From positions 1 to 5,402 of the forward strand of contig JALSTF010000013.1 of assembly GCA_026983895.1 (NCBI GenBank): 5,402 nt of DNA. The letters run 5' to 3'. Positions 1 to 5,402 of the stretch are shown one piece after another (position 1 is the stretch's first letter; the number at the start of each line of letters is the position of its first letter). Origin of the DNA: Sulfurovum sp. GTDB taxonomy: Bacteria; Campylobacterota; Campylobacteria; Campylobacterales; Sulfurovaceae. Position numbers and translations under genes: made by a program. Below the pieces are notes generated by a model that saw nothing but the letters and a program-made list of their open reading frames with translations, searched no databases and was not told where the DNA came from.

Positions 1-476
1 TTGCGGACAAGCTGTATGAACTGAGCAAACCGAGCAAGAAACTTTTCTCCGTCCACAAAGCGGTCGAAAATATCGTTGATTTTGAACCGCTTGGAAAAGC
101 AGGGGATTTCAAAGCATTGGTGGAGACACTGAACAACAGGCTGAAGAAAAAAGCACTGCTCTTCATCATTTCCGATTTTGTGGGTGATGTGGACTTGAAA
201 CTTTTGAGCAAGAAACACGATGTTTTTGCCGTGATCGTACGCGACAGGTTCGAAGAGAACCCGAGTGAACTGGGGTATCTGAGACTGATAGATATGGAAA
301 CCAGGCAGAGTTTTGAAGGCAATATCGACAGCGCAACGCTGAAAAGCTATGAGAAAGCACTGCTGAAAAACGATGAGAAGCTTTATAAACAGTTCAGAAA
401 ACACGGCATACGTTTTGCCAAGGTTTATACCGATGAAGATGGTGCGTTGAAACTGATGAAAAGTATGAGAAGATGA
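1..476 (+). CDS. DUF58 family protein, C-terminal part (5' end outside window)
   Basis: The frame is open from the left edge (first full codon at nt 3) to a TGA at 474-476, giving 157 visible residues. A TTG at 117 is in this frame but is internal, since coding continues upstream without a stop. The visible part contains the family's characteristic core: a hydrophobic strand followed by Ser-Asp-Phe (nt 171-179), then a His-Asp-Val strand, Arg-Asp-Arg-Phe-Glu (from nt 240), and a Leu-Ile-Asp-x-Glu-Thr segment. DUF58 proteins have a VWA-like fold and are normally encoded next to moxR ATPases and VWA membrane proteins, as here; they are thought to work with MoxR in the cytoplasm, but no reaction is established. 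The TGA lies two nucleotides before an ATG at 479 that reads through the following palindrome. The family assignment is strong; the missing N-terminal part cannot be assessed. Confidence 0.88.
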   Translation, partial: ADKLYELSKPSKKLFSVHKAVENIVDFEPLGKAGDFKALVETLNNRLKKKALLFIISDFVGDVDLKLLSKKHDVFAVIVRDRFEENPSELGYLRLIDMETRQSFEGNIDSATLKSYEKALLKNDEKLYKQFRKHGIRFAKVYTDEDGALKLMKSMRR

Positions 477-483
477 AAATGTA

Positions 484-554
484 TGTAGGGTGGGCTTTCA
501 AGCCCACCAAGATAAAAAAAGATCATTTTGGTGGGCTTGAAAGCCCACCCTACA
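484..554. repeat. REP-like double palindrome, copy 1 (27-bp perfect inverted repeat)
   Basis: Positions 484-510 and 528-554 are exact reverse complements over 27 bp, separated by a 17-nt A-rich spacer. Each arm is itself a near-perfect palindrome built on GGTGGGCTT/AAGCCCACC with two central bases. The element can therefore form one long hairpin or two short ones side by side. This bipartite GTAGGGTGGGC-type design resembles dispersed REP-type palindromic repeats in many bacterial genomes. No U-run follows the stem, so it is not a classic terminator. The right arm ends exactly where the ribosome binding site of the next gene begins (AAGGGA, 554-559), so folding could affect translation or 3' mRNA stability. 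Confidence 0.85.
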
Positions 555-564
555 AGGGAAAATA

Positions 565-972
565 ATGAATGAACAGAATATAAGCAGTCAACTGCGTGAT
601 ATCAAGCCGCTTTTGGAGATTCCGGACAGCTCCTTCTATGTGTACTGGGGGCTGATCGGTTTTGGTGTGCTTTTAGGCCTGGGAATACTCTTCTTTGTGA
701 TCAAAAAGTTCTGGGAGAACAGAAAAATAAACCTTGCAAAGGGTTATCTGGCAAAACTCAAAGCCATAGACTGGGTCGATACGAAAAAATCGGCCTATGA
801 AGCAACGCATTATGCAAGGCTTCTGGCAACGGATGAGAGGCGAAAAGAACTCTTTTCCCAGCTCGAACCGATGCTGGAGAAATACAAATACAAAAAAGAG
901 GTAGATGAAGTGGACACGGAGACACGCAACAAGTTCAACCTCTATGTGCAGGTGGCAGATGAGTCAATTTAG
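565..972 (+). CDS. Small single-TM membrane protein, DUF4381-like, of the Bat operon
   Basis: 135 residues. The ATG at 565 is preceded by AAGGGA (554-559) with a 5-nt spacer. Residues 26-47 form one strongly hydrophobic segment followed by a basic stretch (Lys-Lys-Phe-Trp-Glu-Asn-Arg-Lys). By the positive-inside rule the N-terminus is outside and the charged C-terminal 85 residues are cytoplasmic. Size, position between DUF58 and BatA, and the N-terminal Ile-Lys-Pro-Leu-x-x-Ile-Pro motif before the TM helix fit the DUF4381-type small proteins often found in MoxR/VWA operons. Sequence similarity is too low to be certain by eye. Its role is unknown; position suggests linking the cytoplasmic MoxR/DUF58 part to the BatA/BatB membrane part. 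The last 14 nt overlap batA in another frame, implying translational coupling. The gene is intact. Confidence 0.8.
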   Translation: MNEQNISSQLRDIKPLLEIPDSSFYVYWGLIGFGVLLGLGILFFVIKKFWENRKINLAKGYLAKLKAIDWVDTKKSAYEATHYARLLATDERRKELFSQLEPMLEKYKYKKEVDEVDTETRNKFNLYVQVADESI

Positions 973-1876
973 TTTTGAATATCCGATTTTACTGGGCATC
1001 ATACTGCTCTTTGTGATCTGTGCCAAGTGGTGCAAAGAGCGCAGTAGGGCGATCTTTTTTCCTCATGTGGGAACACTCATTGCCAAGACGGCGCATAAAA
1101 GTTCGCTGCTGGCATGGCTGAAGTGGATCGGGATCGTCGCAGCAGTGATCGCACTGGCTTCGCCGGTGATCACGAAAAGTTACAGTAACTCCAAGAAAGA
1201 GGGACGTGATATCGTATTGGTGATCGACAGTTCCGATTCGATGCGTCAGCAGGGATTTGATCCGAATGATCCGTTCAAGAACAAGTTCGATGTGGTCAAG
1301 GATGTGGTTGAAGATTTCATTCAGAAGCGAAAGGATGACCGTATCGGGATGGTGACATTCGCGGATGTGGCGTTCATCGCTTCGCCGCTGACCTTTGAGA
1401 AGGATTTCCTGAAGAACATTACTGCGATGCAGGAACTCGGAATGGCAGGGAAGCGTACAGCGATCAATGATGCACTGGTACAGGCATATAATCTTTTGGA
1501 TAAGAGCAAGGCCAAATCGAAGATCGTCATCTTGCTGACCGACGGGATAGACAATATGAGCAAGATCCCTTTTGCCGATGTCAAAAGCATGATAGAAAAA
1601 CGAAAGATCAAGCTTTATACCATAGGTATCGGAAGTCCAAGAGACTATAACGGTGCGTATCTTCAGGCGCTTGCGAAAGCGGGACACGGAGAAGCCTACG
1701 GTGCAAGAAATGCTCAAATGCTGAACAAGATCTATGACGAGATCGACAAACTTGAAGCATCGAAACTCAACAACAAGAAAGTGGTGGAGCATACCTATCT
1801 GTATATCTATCCGCTCTTCCTGGCGATCTTGAGTCTCCTGCTCTTCATTTACTTTAGAAACCAGAGAGGAGTGTGA
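959..1876 (+). CDS. batA: BatA: membrane-anchored VWA-domain protein
   Basis: 305 residues from the ATG at 959. An in-frame ATG at 905 would add 18 residues of overlapping-frame sequence (basic, non-family) and is rejected; from 959 the protein opens directly into a TM helix, as usual for BatA. The site is preceded by a weak AGG at 950-952. TM helices lie near residues 8-22, 54-72 and 281-299. The VWA domain covers about 83-265 and has a complete MIDAS: Asp90-x-Ser92-x-Ser94, Thr167 and Asp195 (in Leu-Leu-Thr-Asp-Gly). Basic residues after TM1 and at the C-terminus place the VWA domain in the periplasm. VWA domains with MIDAS usually bind Mg2+ or Ca2+ and mediate protein contacts; BatA is expected to pair with BatB. 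The start overlaps the previous gene by 14 nt and the stop is 1 nt before batB. Confidence 0.93.
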   Translation: MSQFSFEYPILLGIILLFVICAKWCKERSRAIFFPHVGTLIAKTAHKSSLLAWLKWIGIVAAVIALASPVITKSYSNSKKEGRDIVLVIDSSDSMRQQGFDPNDPFKNKFDVVKDVVEDFIQKRKDDRIGMVTFADVAFIASPLTFEKDFLKNITAMQELGMAGKRTAINDALVQAYNLLDKSKAKSKIVILLTDGIDNMSKIPFADVKSMIEKRKIKLYTIGIGSPRDYNGAYLQALAKAGHGEAYGARNAQMLNKIYDEIDKLEASKLNNKKVVEHTYLYIYPLFLAILSLLLFIYFRNQRGV

Positions 1877-1877
1877 T

Positions 1878-2849
1878 ATGACATTTATGCATCCTTATCT
1901 ATTTTGGCTGATGGTCATTCCTTTCGTGATCTTTGCCTTTTTGATCTCGACGAACAAAGAGAAACTTTCACGCATCTTCGATGAGAAAGTACTTGAGCGT
2001 CTGAGTGCCGGGAGTGAGAGTATGCCGCTGATGATGCGTAATGTCATCATGTTCCTGGCGATCTTTCTGATGATCGTAGCACTGGCCCGTCCGGTAGTGG
2101 AAAAAGGGGATCAGACCGTGGACGTAAAAGGGTTGACACTCTTGACGGCTCTGGACATTTCCGGTTCGATGCGAAGCAAAGATGTCTACCCCAACAGGCT
2201 GACTTTTGCCAAAAAAAAGATGAATGAATTTTTCGATGCCATGCCCAGTGATGATATCGGAGTGGTGGCATTTGCCCACAATCCGTTCGTCCTTGCACCG
2301 TTCACTTCGGACAAAGAGACACTCAAAATGCTGGTAGAAGGAGTAGACGACTCCTATATCAACTTTGGGTCTACAGACTTTACCGCGCTGGCGGAACTTG
2401 CAGGAAAGCTGATGAAGGACAAAAAGCCGAAAATTCTTGTACTCTTTACCGACGGTGGGGACAAAAAGGCCATTGAAGGATTTGCGGATGTGCTCAAAGC
2501 CAACGACATTGACCTGTATGTCGTGCTTGTGGGTACCAAGAAAGGTGCGCCGGTGCTTGACAAGAACGGCAGGCCGATGACACTGAAAGACGGTACAGTG
2601 GCAATCACCCAGCGGAACGATACGCTTGGTACGCTGGCCAAAGAGAATAACGGCGCCTATGTGGTCGCTGCCAACGGCAAGGAAGATATGCAAAGCCTTG
2701 CCCGTGTGATCCATGGCAAATACAAAGCCCAAGAGCAGGGGCAGGTGAAGATCAAGCAGCGGGTGGAGTATTTTTACTATCCTCTCGGGCTTGGGCTCTT
2801 GTTCCTGTTGATCGGGTTGAGCTCTCTGCCAAGAAGGAGAAGTAGATGA
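1878..2849 (+). CDS. batB: BatB: membrane-anchored VWA-domain protein
   Basis: 323 residues. The ATG at 1878 follows GAGGAG (1866-1871) with a 6-nt spacer and starts 1 nt after the batA stop. Layout mirrors BatA: TM helices near residues 7-24, 54-71 and 300-317, with the VWA domain at about 85-285. The MIDAS is present as Asp93-x-Ser95-x-Ser97 and Asp192 (Phe-Thr-Asp-Gly-Gly-Asp). The central Thr could be Thr166 or Thr169, in Gly-Ser-Thr-Asp-Phe-Thr. Following Arg71-Pro72, a pattern shared by BatA and BatB at the end of TM2, the chain exits to the periplasm; the basic tail (Pro-Arg-Arg-Arg-Ser-Arg) fits a cytoplasmic C-terminus. Distinguished from BatA by gene order and the longer 220-250 loop between the last strands. 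Its end overlaps batC as ATGA. Confidence 0.92.
   Translation: MTFMHPYLFWLMVIPFVIFAFLISTNKEKLSRIFDEKVLERLSAGSESMPLMMRNVIMFLAIFLMIVALARPVVEKGDQTVDVKGLTLLTALDISGSMRSKDVYPNRLTFAKKKMNEFFDAMPSDDIGVVAFAHNPFVLAPFTSDKETLKMLVEGVDDSYINFGSTDFTALAELAGKLMKDKKPKILVLFTDGGDKKAIEGFADVLKANDIDLYVVLVGTKKGAPVLDKNGRPMTLKDGTVAITQRNDTLGTLAKENNGAYVVAANGKEDMQSLARVIHGKYKAQEQGQVKIKQRVEYFYYPLGLGLLFLLIGLSSLPRRRSR
2835..2839 (+). promoter_or_regulatory. Ribosome binding site for the long form of BatC
   Basis: AGGAG lies 6 nt before the ATG at 2846, which overlaps the batB stop as ATGA. This is the strongest site near the batC start and favours the 327-residue form. A competing weaker site, AGGG at 2888-2891, sits 5 nt before the in-frame ATG at 2897 and would give a 310-residue form with a more ordinary signal peptide. 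Confidence 0.65.
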
Positions 2850-3829
2850 GGGAAATGAGATATGCAGGGTGGATGTATCCACCGAATAGGGCTGTGATGG
2901 TGGGTAAACCCACTTTGCGCGGAATATTGATATTGTTTCTGTTGATGTTTGCTACCTTGCATGCGGGCATCACCGACTTCAAGACCATTGAAGCGGCAAA
3001 GCAGGCCTATGGGGCCAAAGAGTACGGCAAGAGTGCAGCACTGCTGAACACTCTTGACAAGACGCTGCCGCAGAAAGAGTATGATATCGGGAATGCCTAC
3101 TACAAGAGCAAGAAGTATGATGAAGCCATTCAAATGTATAAAAAGGCTGAAGGTGTGGATGATGCGATGCGGTACCATAATATCGGTAACAGCTATTTTC
3201 AGAAGAAAAAATGGGACAAAGCAATAGAGAACTATGAAAAAGCACTGAAGATCAAAGAAGACAAAGATACACGGTTCAACCTGGAGCTTGCCAAGAAGAT
3301 GAAAAAACAGCAGCAACAGAAGAAGAAACAGCAGCAGAAGAAAAACCAGAAAAAGAACAAAGACCAAAAGAAGAAGAAAGATCAGAAGAAGGATCAGAAC
3401 AAGAAAAACCAGAACCAAAAGAACAAAGATCAAAAACAGAACAAAGACCAGAAGAAGCAGAACAAAAAGAATGATCAAAACAAGCAGGATCAGAAAAAGA
3501 ACCAGCAGCAAAAGAAAAACGGCCAGAAGAAGGATCAGAAAAAGGATCAAAAAGAGAAAGGCCAGAAGGACAAAAAAGACCAGAAGGGCGAAAAGAAAAA
3601 GTCCAATGACAAAGGCGAAGAGAAGAAAAAGACCAAGCCTAAAGACGAAAAAGGCGAGAATGCTTCCGGACAGCCCAAGAAACAGAAAATGAGCAAGGAA
3701 GAGAAGCTCAAAGCACAGGAGATGAAGCGCCTGCTCAAAAAGATGGGACAGAAGAAGACCCCGACGATGATCTATCAGATGGGGAGTCCCAACAAAGGCC
3801 CAAGGAGAGAAGATGTCAATCCTTGGTGA
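2846..3829 (+). CDS. batC: BatC: periplasmic TPR protein with long Lys/Gln-rich tail
   Basis: 327 residues from the ATG at 2846 (strong ribosome binding site, ATGA overlap with batB); an alternative start is Met18 at 2897. A signal-peptide-like helix covers about residues 24-39, with likely cleavage after Leu-His-Ala40. Residues 42-148 form TPR-type helices with recognisable Ala/Gly/Tyr positions, for example Tyr-Asp-Ile-Gly-Asn-Ala-Tyr-Tyr (79-86) and Tyr-His-Asn-Ile-Gly-Asn-Ser-Tyr (110-117). Residues 150-270 are low complexity, almost only Lys, Gln, Asn, Asp and Glu. The end (about 282-327) is again ordinary sequence, with a Leu-Leu-Lys-Lys-Met-Gly segment and a terminal Asp-Val-Asn-Pro-Trp. 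The TPRs probably bind partner Bat proteins in the periplasm. Odd points are the 20-residue leader encoded by a degenerate palindrome before the signal helix, and the strongly cationic tail. Family call is strong; the start is uncertain. Confidence 0.87.
   Translation: MREMRYAGWMYPPNRAVMVGKPTLRGILILFLLMFATLHAGITDFKTIEAAKQAYGAKEYGKSAALLNTLDKTLPQKEYDIGNAYYKSKKYDEAIQMYKKAEGVDDAMRYHNIGNSYFQKKKWDKAIENYEKALKIKEDKDTRFNLELAKKMKKQQQQKKKQQQKKNQKKNKDQKKKKDQKKDQNKKNQNQKNKDQKQNKDQKKQNKKNDQNKQDQKKNQQQKKNGQKKDQKKDQKEKGQKDKKDQKGEKKKSNDKGEEKKKTKPKDEKGENASGQPKKQKMSKEEKLKAQEMKRLLKKMGQKKTPTMIYQMGSPNKGPRREDVNPW
2861..2913. repeat. Degenerate REP-like double palindrome, copy 2, inside 5' end of batC
   Basis: The first arm holds GGTGGAT (2868-2874) and ATCCACC (2877-2883), exact reverse complements. 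The second holds GTGGGT (2900-2905) and ACCCAC (2908-2913), also exact. The two arms are imperfect reverse complements of each other, with several mismatches that would be G-U pairs in RNA. The left flank and first half (TATGCAGGGTGG) match copy 1 (TATGTAGGGTGG) at all but one base, and the bipartite plan is the same. It encodes roughly BatC residues 6-23 without a stop codon. The relationship to copy 1 is inferred from this shared plan. Confidence 0.6.
3293..3655 (+). repeat. Low-complexity purine-rich tract encoding the BatC Lys/Gln tail
   Basis: This stretch encodes BatC residues 150-270. It is built from irregular AAG/AAA/CAG/AAC/GAT codons, giving repeated Asp-Gln-Lys-Lys-type units. By eye, 3301-3600 has about 54 pyrimidines in 300 bases, of which only about 8 are T. 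The bias suggests growth by replication slippage. The antisense frame (2777-3550) is open but reads as poly-Leu/Phe/Val and is a compositional artefact. Confidence 0.85.
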
Positions 3830-3962
3830 TAAATGTTGCTCTTTTCAGACACTCTGGCAGTCGCAAACGGCAGAGCCGCCCTTCGGGTTGAGTGCTCCTT
3901 TGTCGCATCTGAAAAGAACAACAGGCAATACTATACAAACAAACATGAGGAATGAAAAATGA
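3813..3962 (+). CDS. Possible 49-residue small ORF bridging batC and batD
   Basis: The ATG at 3813 is preceded by AAGGAG (3802-3807) with a 5-nt spacer, as good a ribosome binding site as any in the window. It overlaps the batC end by 17 nt. The frame runs 49 codons to TGA at 3960-3962, which overlaps the batD ATG (3959-3961) as ATGA. The product has a Cys-Cys pair near the N-terminus (residues 8-9), a Pro-Pro-Phe-Gly segment (26-29) and Lys/Arg/Thr-rich residues near 35-38. It has no TM helix and no family I recognise. Most of it is encoded by the 3835-3922 inverted-repeat element, which is also open in a second frame (3833-3955). It may therefore be a coupling leader or a chance reading of the repeat rather than a functional protein. 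Confidence 0.25.
   Translation: MSILGDKCCSFQTLWQSQTAEPPFGLSAPLSHLKRTTGNTIQTNMRNEK
3835..3922. repeat. Structured element with 15-nt inverted ends between batC and batD
   Basis: 3835-3849 and 3908-3922 are reverse complements at 14 of 15 positions. Inside, CACTC (3850-3854) pairs with GAGTG (3890-3894), stacking on the outer stem. CGGC/GCCG (3868-3871 with 3875-3878) makes a triloop hairpin, immediately followed by CCC-TTC-GGG (3879-3887), alternatively a CC-UUCG-GG tetraloop. An alternative pairing is CTCTG (3852-3856) with CAGAG (3871-3875). GTCGCA occurs twice (3860-3865 and 3902-3907). The core is more GC-rich than the A-rich 3923-3958 that follows. No U-run follows, so it is not an obvious intrinsic terminator. 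It could be a dispersed palindromic repeat, a miniature mobile element, or an operon-internal RNA structure controlling batD; no clear target duplication was found. Confidence 0.65.
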
Positions 3963-5402
3963 AAAATAAACTATTACTGTTATTTGCTACCTGCTATCTG
4001 CTGTTTGTTGCCTACGCAAGCGCAGCAAGCGTAAAGGCTGAAGTCTCTCAGCGGGAGGTGGTTGCAGGCAACATGGTACAGCTGAAGCTCTCTGCCAAAG
4101 GTAACAGGGCAGAGTTCCCTGCCATACAGGAGATCGGTGGTGTCAAGGTTCTGGGGCGTTCCCAGACGCAGAACAACTCCTATACCTATATCAACGGCAA
4201 AATGCAGAGTGAGCATACGACCAATCTCATACTCACCTTTGCCCCGCAGAAAGATATGACCATCCCCTCCTTTACGGTAAAGGTGGACGGAAAAACATAC
4301 AAGACGGATCCTATCGCTGTCAAAGTAGTGAAAGCCAGTGCCCCGGGAGTAGGGAACAATGTCAAGTATGCCCTTCAAATGAAAGCGGACAAGCAGGAAG
4401 TCATGGTGGGTGAGCCTTTGGTGGTCACTGTCTATTTCAGCCTTAAAACAGGCGTCAGACTGGCGGACAATCCCCAGTACAATAAACCGGAATTCAAAGG
4501 TTTTTTTGTCAAGGAAGTCAAGACCCCCAGGGCCTATATCAAAGGAGATCGCCAGATCCAGGAACTTCGATATATCCTCACCCCCCAGAAAGCGGGGACC
4601 TATACTGTAGGCCCGGCAACGGCGAAGATCTCCGAGGTGGACAGAAACAGGCGTGATATGTTCGGACGTTTTTTCGGAGGCAGCTGGAAGTCCATCGCTT
4701 CCAATACACTGACGATCACGGTCAAGCCGAAACCTGAAGATACCGACCTTGTAGGGGATTTTACACTGACAAGCAGTGTGGACCATGAACAGACCAAAGC
4801 CAACAAACCGGTGAACCTGACGGTACATATAGAAGGTGAAGGGTCTCTGGAGGATTTTGACCTGAGTGATTATGAGATAGACGGGGTGACAGTCTACAGC
4901 GACGACCCCAAAACAGATACGACACTCTCGGGGGGAAAACTCAAGAGTACATTCGCCAAAAGTTTTGCTTTCATATCGGATCATGATTTTACGATCCCTG
5001 CCAGGACGATCTCTGTATATGATACGAAGAAGGGCGGGGTAACGACCCTGAAAATACCTTCTTACGATATCAAAGTCAGTGCGCCAAAACAGTATGCGGC
5101 ATCGGTGCCGGCGGAGAATGGAACGGACGGCAAAGTGCAGACCAACCTGAAACAGCCCAGTGGAGCCCCTGAAAAAGTCGTGGAGAAAAAGATTGAAGTC
5201 GAACATGTTGCATGGTGGATGCTCCTGCTTGCTTTTGGAGCCGGTGCGGTAACGATGTATCTGATCGGACGATTGCCTAAATTCAAAACAGGTGCCAGCC
5301 CGTTCAAAGAGTCTGAAGCACTGAAGATCCTTTATGCGCACATCAATGATGACAAAGAGGCGGAAGAGATGGTGCGCAGGCTGTATGCCAAGAAGAATGG
5401 CG
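3959..5402 (+). CDS. batD: BatD: oxygen-tolerance family protein, 3' end outside window
   Basis: The ATG at 3959 follows AGGA (3948-3951) with a 7-nt spacer, and the frame stays open to the right edge (481 codons plus one base). Residues 1-22 are a signal peptide (Lys-rich start, Leu/Phe core, Ala-Ser-Ala before a likely cut). Residues 23-410 form a beta-rich periplasmic region of repeated domains: an N-terminal one starting Ala-Glu-Val-Ser-x-x-x-Val-x-x-Gly-Asn, a second starting Lys-Gln-Glu-Val-Met-Val-Gly-Glu-Pro (145-153) with a Thr-Pro-Gln-Lys-Ala-Gly-Thr-Tyr strand (208-215), and a third from about 265. A Phe-Gly-Arg-Phe-Phe-Gly-Gly loop lies at 235-241. One TM helix at about 417-438 leads to a cytoplasmic tail, cut after about 40 residues. 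It is the usual last Bat component and probably binds the BatA/B VWA domains or BatC outside the membrane. A large antisense ORF (3980-5341) is its shadow. Confidence 0.9.
   Translation, partial: MKNKLLLLFATCYLLFVAYASAASVKAEVSQREVVAGNMVQLKLSAKGNRAEFPAIQEIGGVKVLGRSQTQNNSYTYINGKMQSEHTTNLILTFAPQKDMTIPSFTVKVDGKTYKTDPIAVKVVKASAPGVGNNVKYALQMKADKQEVMVGEPLVVTVYFSLKTGVRLADNPQYNKPEFKGFFVKEVKTPRAYIKGDRQIQELRYILTPQKAGTYTVGPATAKISEVDRNRRDMFGRFFGGSWKSIASNTLTITVKPKPEDTDLVGDFTLTSSVDHEQTKANKPVNLTVHIEGEGSLEDFDLSDYEIDGVTVYSDDPKTDTTLSGGKLKSTFAKSFAFISDHDFTIPARTISVYDTKKGGVTTLKIPSYDIKVSAPKQYAASVPAENGTDGKVQTNLKQPSGAPEKVVEKKIEVEHVAWWMLLLAFGAGAVTMYLIGRLPKFKTGASPFKESEALKILYAHINDDKEAEEMVRRLYAKKNG

Noticed and set aside
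484..554. Palindrome as a rho-independent terminator
   Set aside because: No U-run follows either arm on the + strand, and the next gene begins 11 nt later in the same operon.
905..958. Upstream in-frame ATG extending BatA by 18 residues
   Set aside because: The extra residues are an out-of-frame reading of the previous gene and precede the usual BatA N-terminus; 959 fits the family better.
968..2882. Long minus-strand ORFs at 989-1792 and 1968-2882
   Set aside because: Both are antisense shadows of batA and batB, whose VWA motifs are clear on the + strand.
2777..3550. 257-residue minus-strand ORF with an extremely hydrophobic Leu/Val/Phe N-terminus
   Set aside because: The apparent membrane segments are the complement of Lys/Gln/Asn codons in the batC low-complexity tract, so it is a compositional shadow.
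3471..3692. 73-residue Lys/Arg/Thr-rich ORF on the + strand inside batC
   Set aside because: It is the shifted reading frame of the purine-rich tract and its composition follows directly from that bias.
3923..3958. Possible promoter for batD (AT-rich stretch with TACTATAC-like sequence)
   Set aside because: There is no convincing -35 partner or spacing, and A/T richness alone is weak evidence in this genome; batD is better explained by operon transcription.
3980..5341. 453-residue ORF on the minus strand
   Set aside because: It is antisense to the whole visible batD frame, is rich in Cys, His, Arg and Phe with no recognisable motif, and has no ribosome binding site context. BatD explains this region.

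Overview
The window holds most of a Bat ("Bacteroides aerotolerance") operon, all on the + strand. The order is: the 3' end of a DUF58 gene, a small one-TM protein resembling DUF4381, batA, batB, batC, and batD cut by the right edge. A moxR-type AAA+ ATPase gene would be expected upstream of the DUF58 gene, but it lies outside the window. Moderate GC, the gene order, the compact ATGA/TAATG-style junctions and the look of the proteins suggest a Campylobacterota bacterium, perhaps Sulfurovum-like. That assignment is from memory of family style and was not tested by a search.

Region by region: 1-476 encodes the C-terminal 157 residues of the DUF58 protein. An 88-nt gap (477-564) is almost filled by a 27-bp perfect inverted repeat whose arms are themselves palindromic (REP-like). 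565-972 is the small membrane protein, overlapping batA (959-1876) by 14 nt. batB (1878-2849) follows after 1 nt and overlaps batC (2846-3829) by 4 nt. A second, degenerate copy of the REP-like element lies inside the 5' end of batC. Between batC and batD (3830-3958) lies a different structured element with 15-nt terminal inverted repeats (14 of 15 pairs). It is spanned by an unlisted 49-codon ORF with a good ribosome binding site, whose stop overlaps the batD start.

Working together: BatA and BatB are paired membrane proteins, each with one von Willebrand A (VWA) domain carrying intact MIDAS metal-binding residues. By the positive-inside rule both VWA domains face the periplasm. BatC (signal peptide, TPR repeats, very long Lys/Gln-rich tail) and BatD (signal peptide, beta-rich ectodomain, C-terminal TM) lie on the same side. 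This suggests an envelope complex linked to a cytoplasmic MoxR/DUF58 pair. The family's biochemical role is not settled; oxygen and stress tolerance roles have been reported in some species.

The genes are standard. The unusual part is the junctions: three of them carry palindromic or structured elements, and in each case an open reading frame runs through the element without breaking stop-start coupling to the next gene. No promoter, tRNA, rRNA, CRISPR, insertion sequence or convincing terminator was seen.
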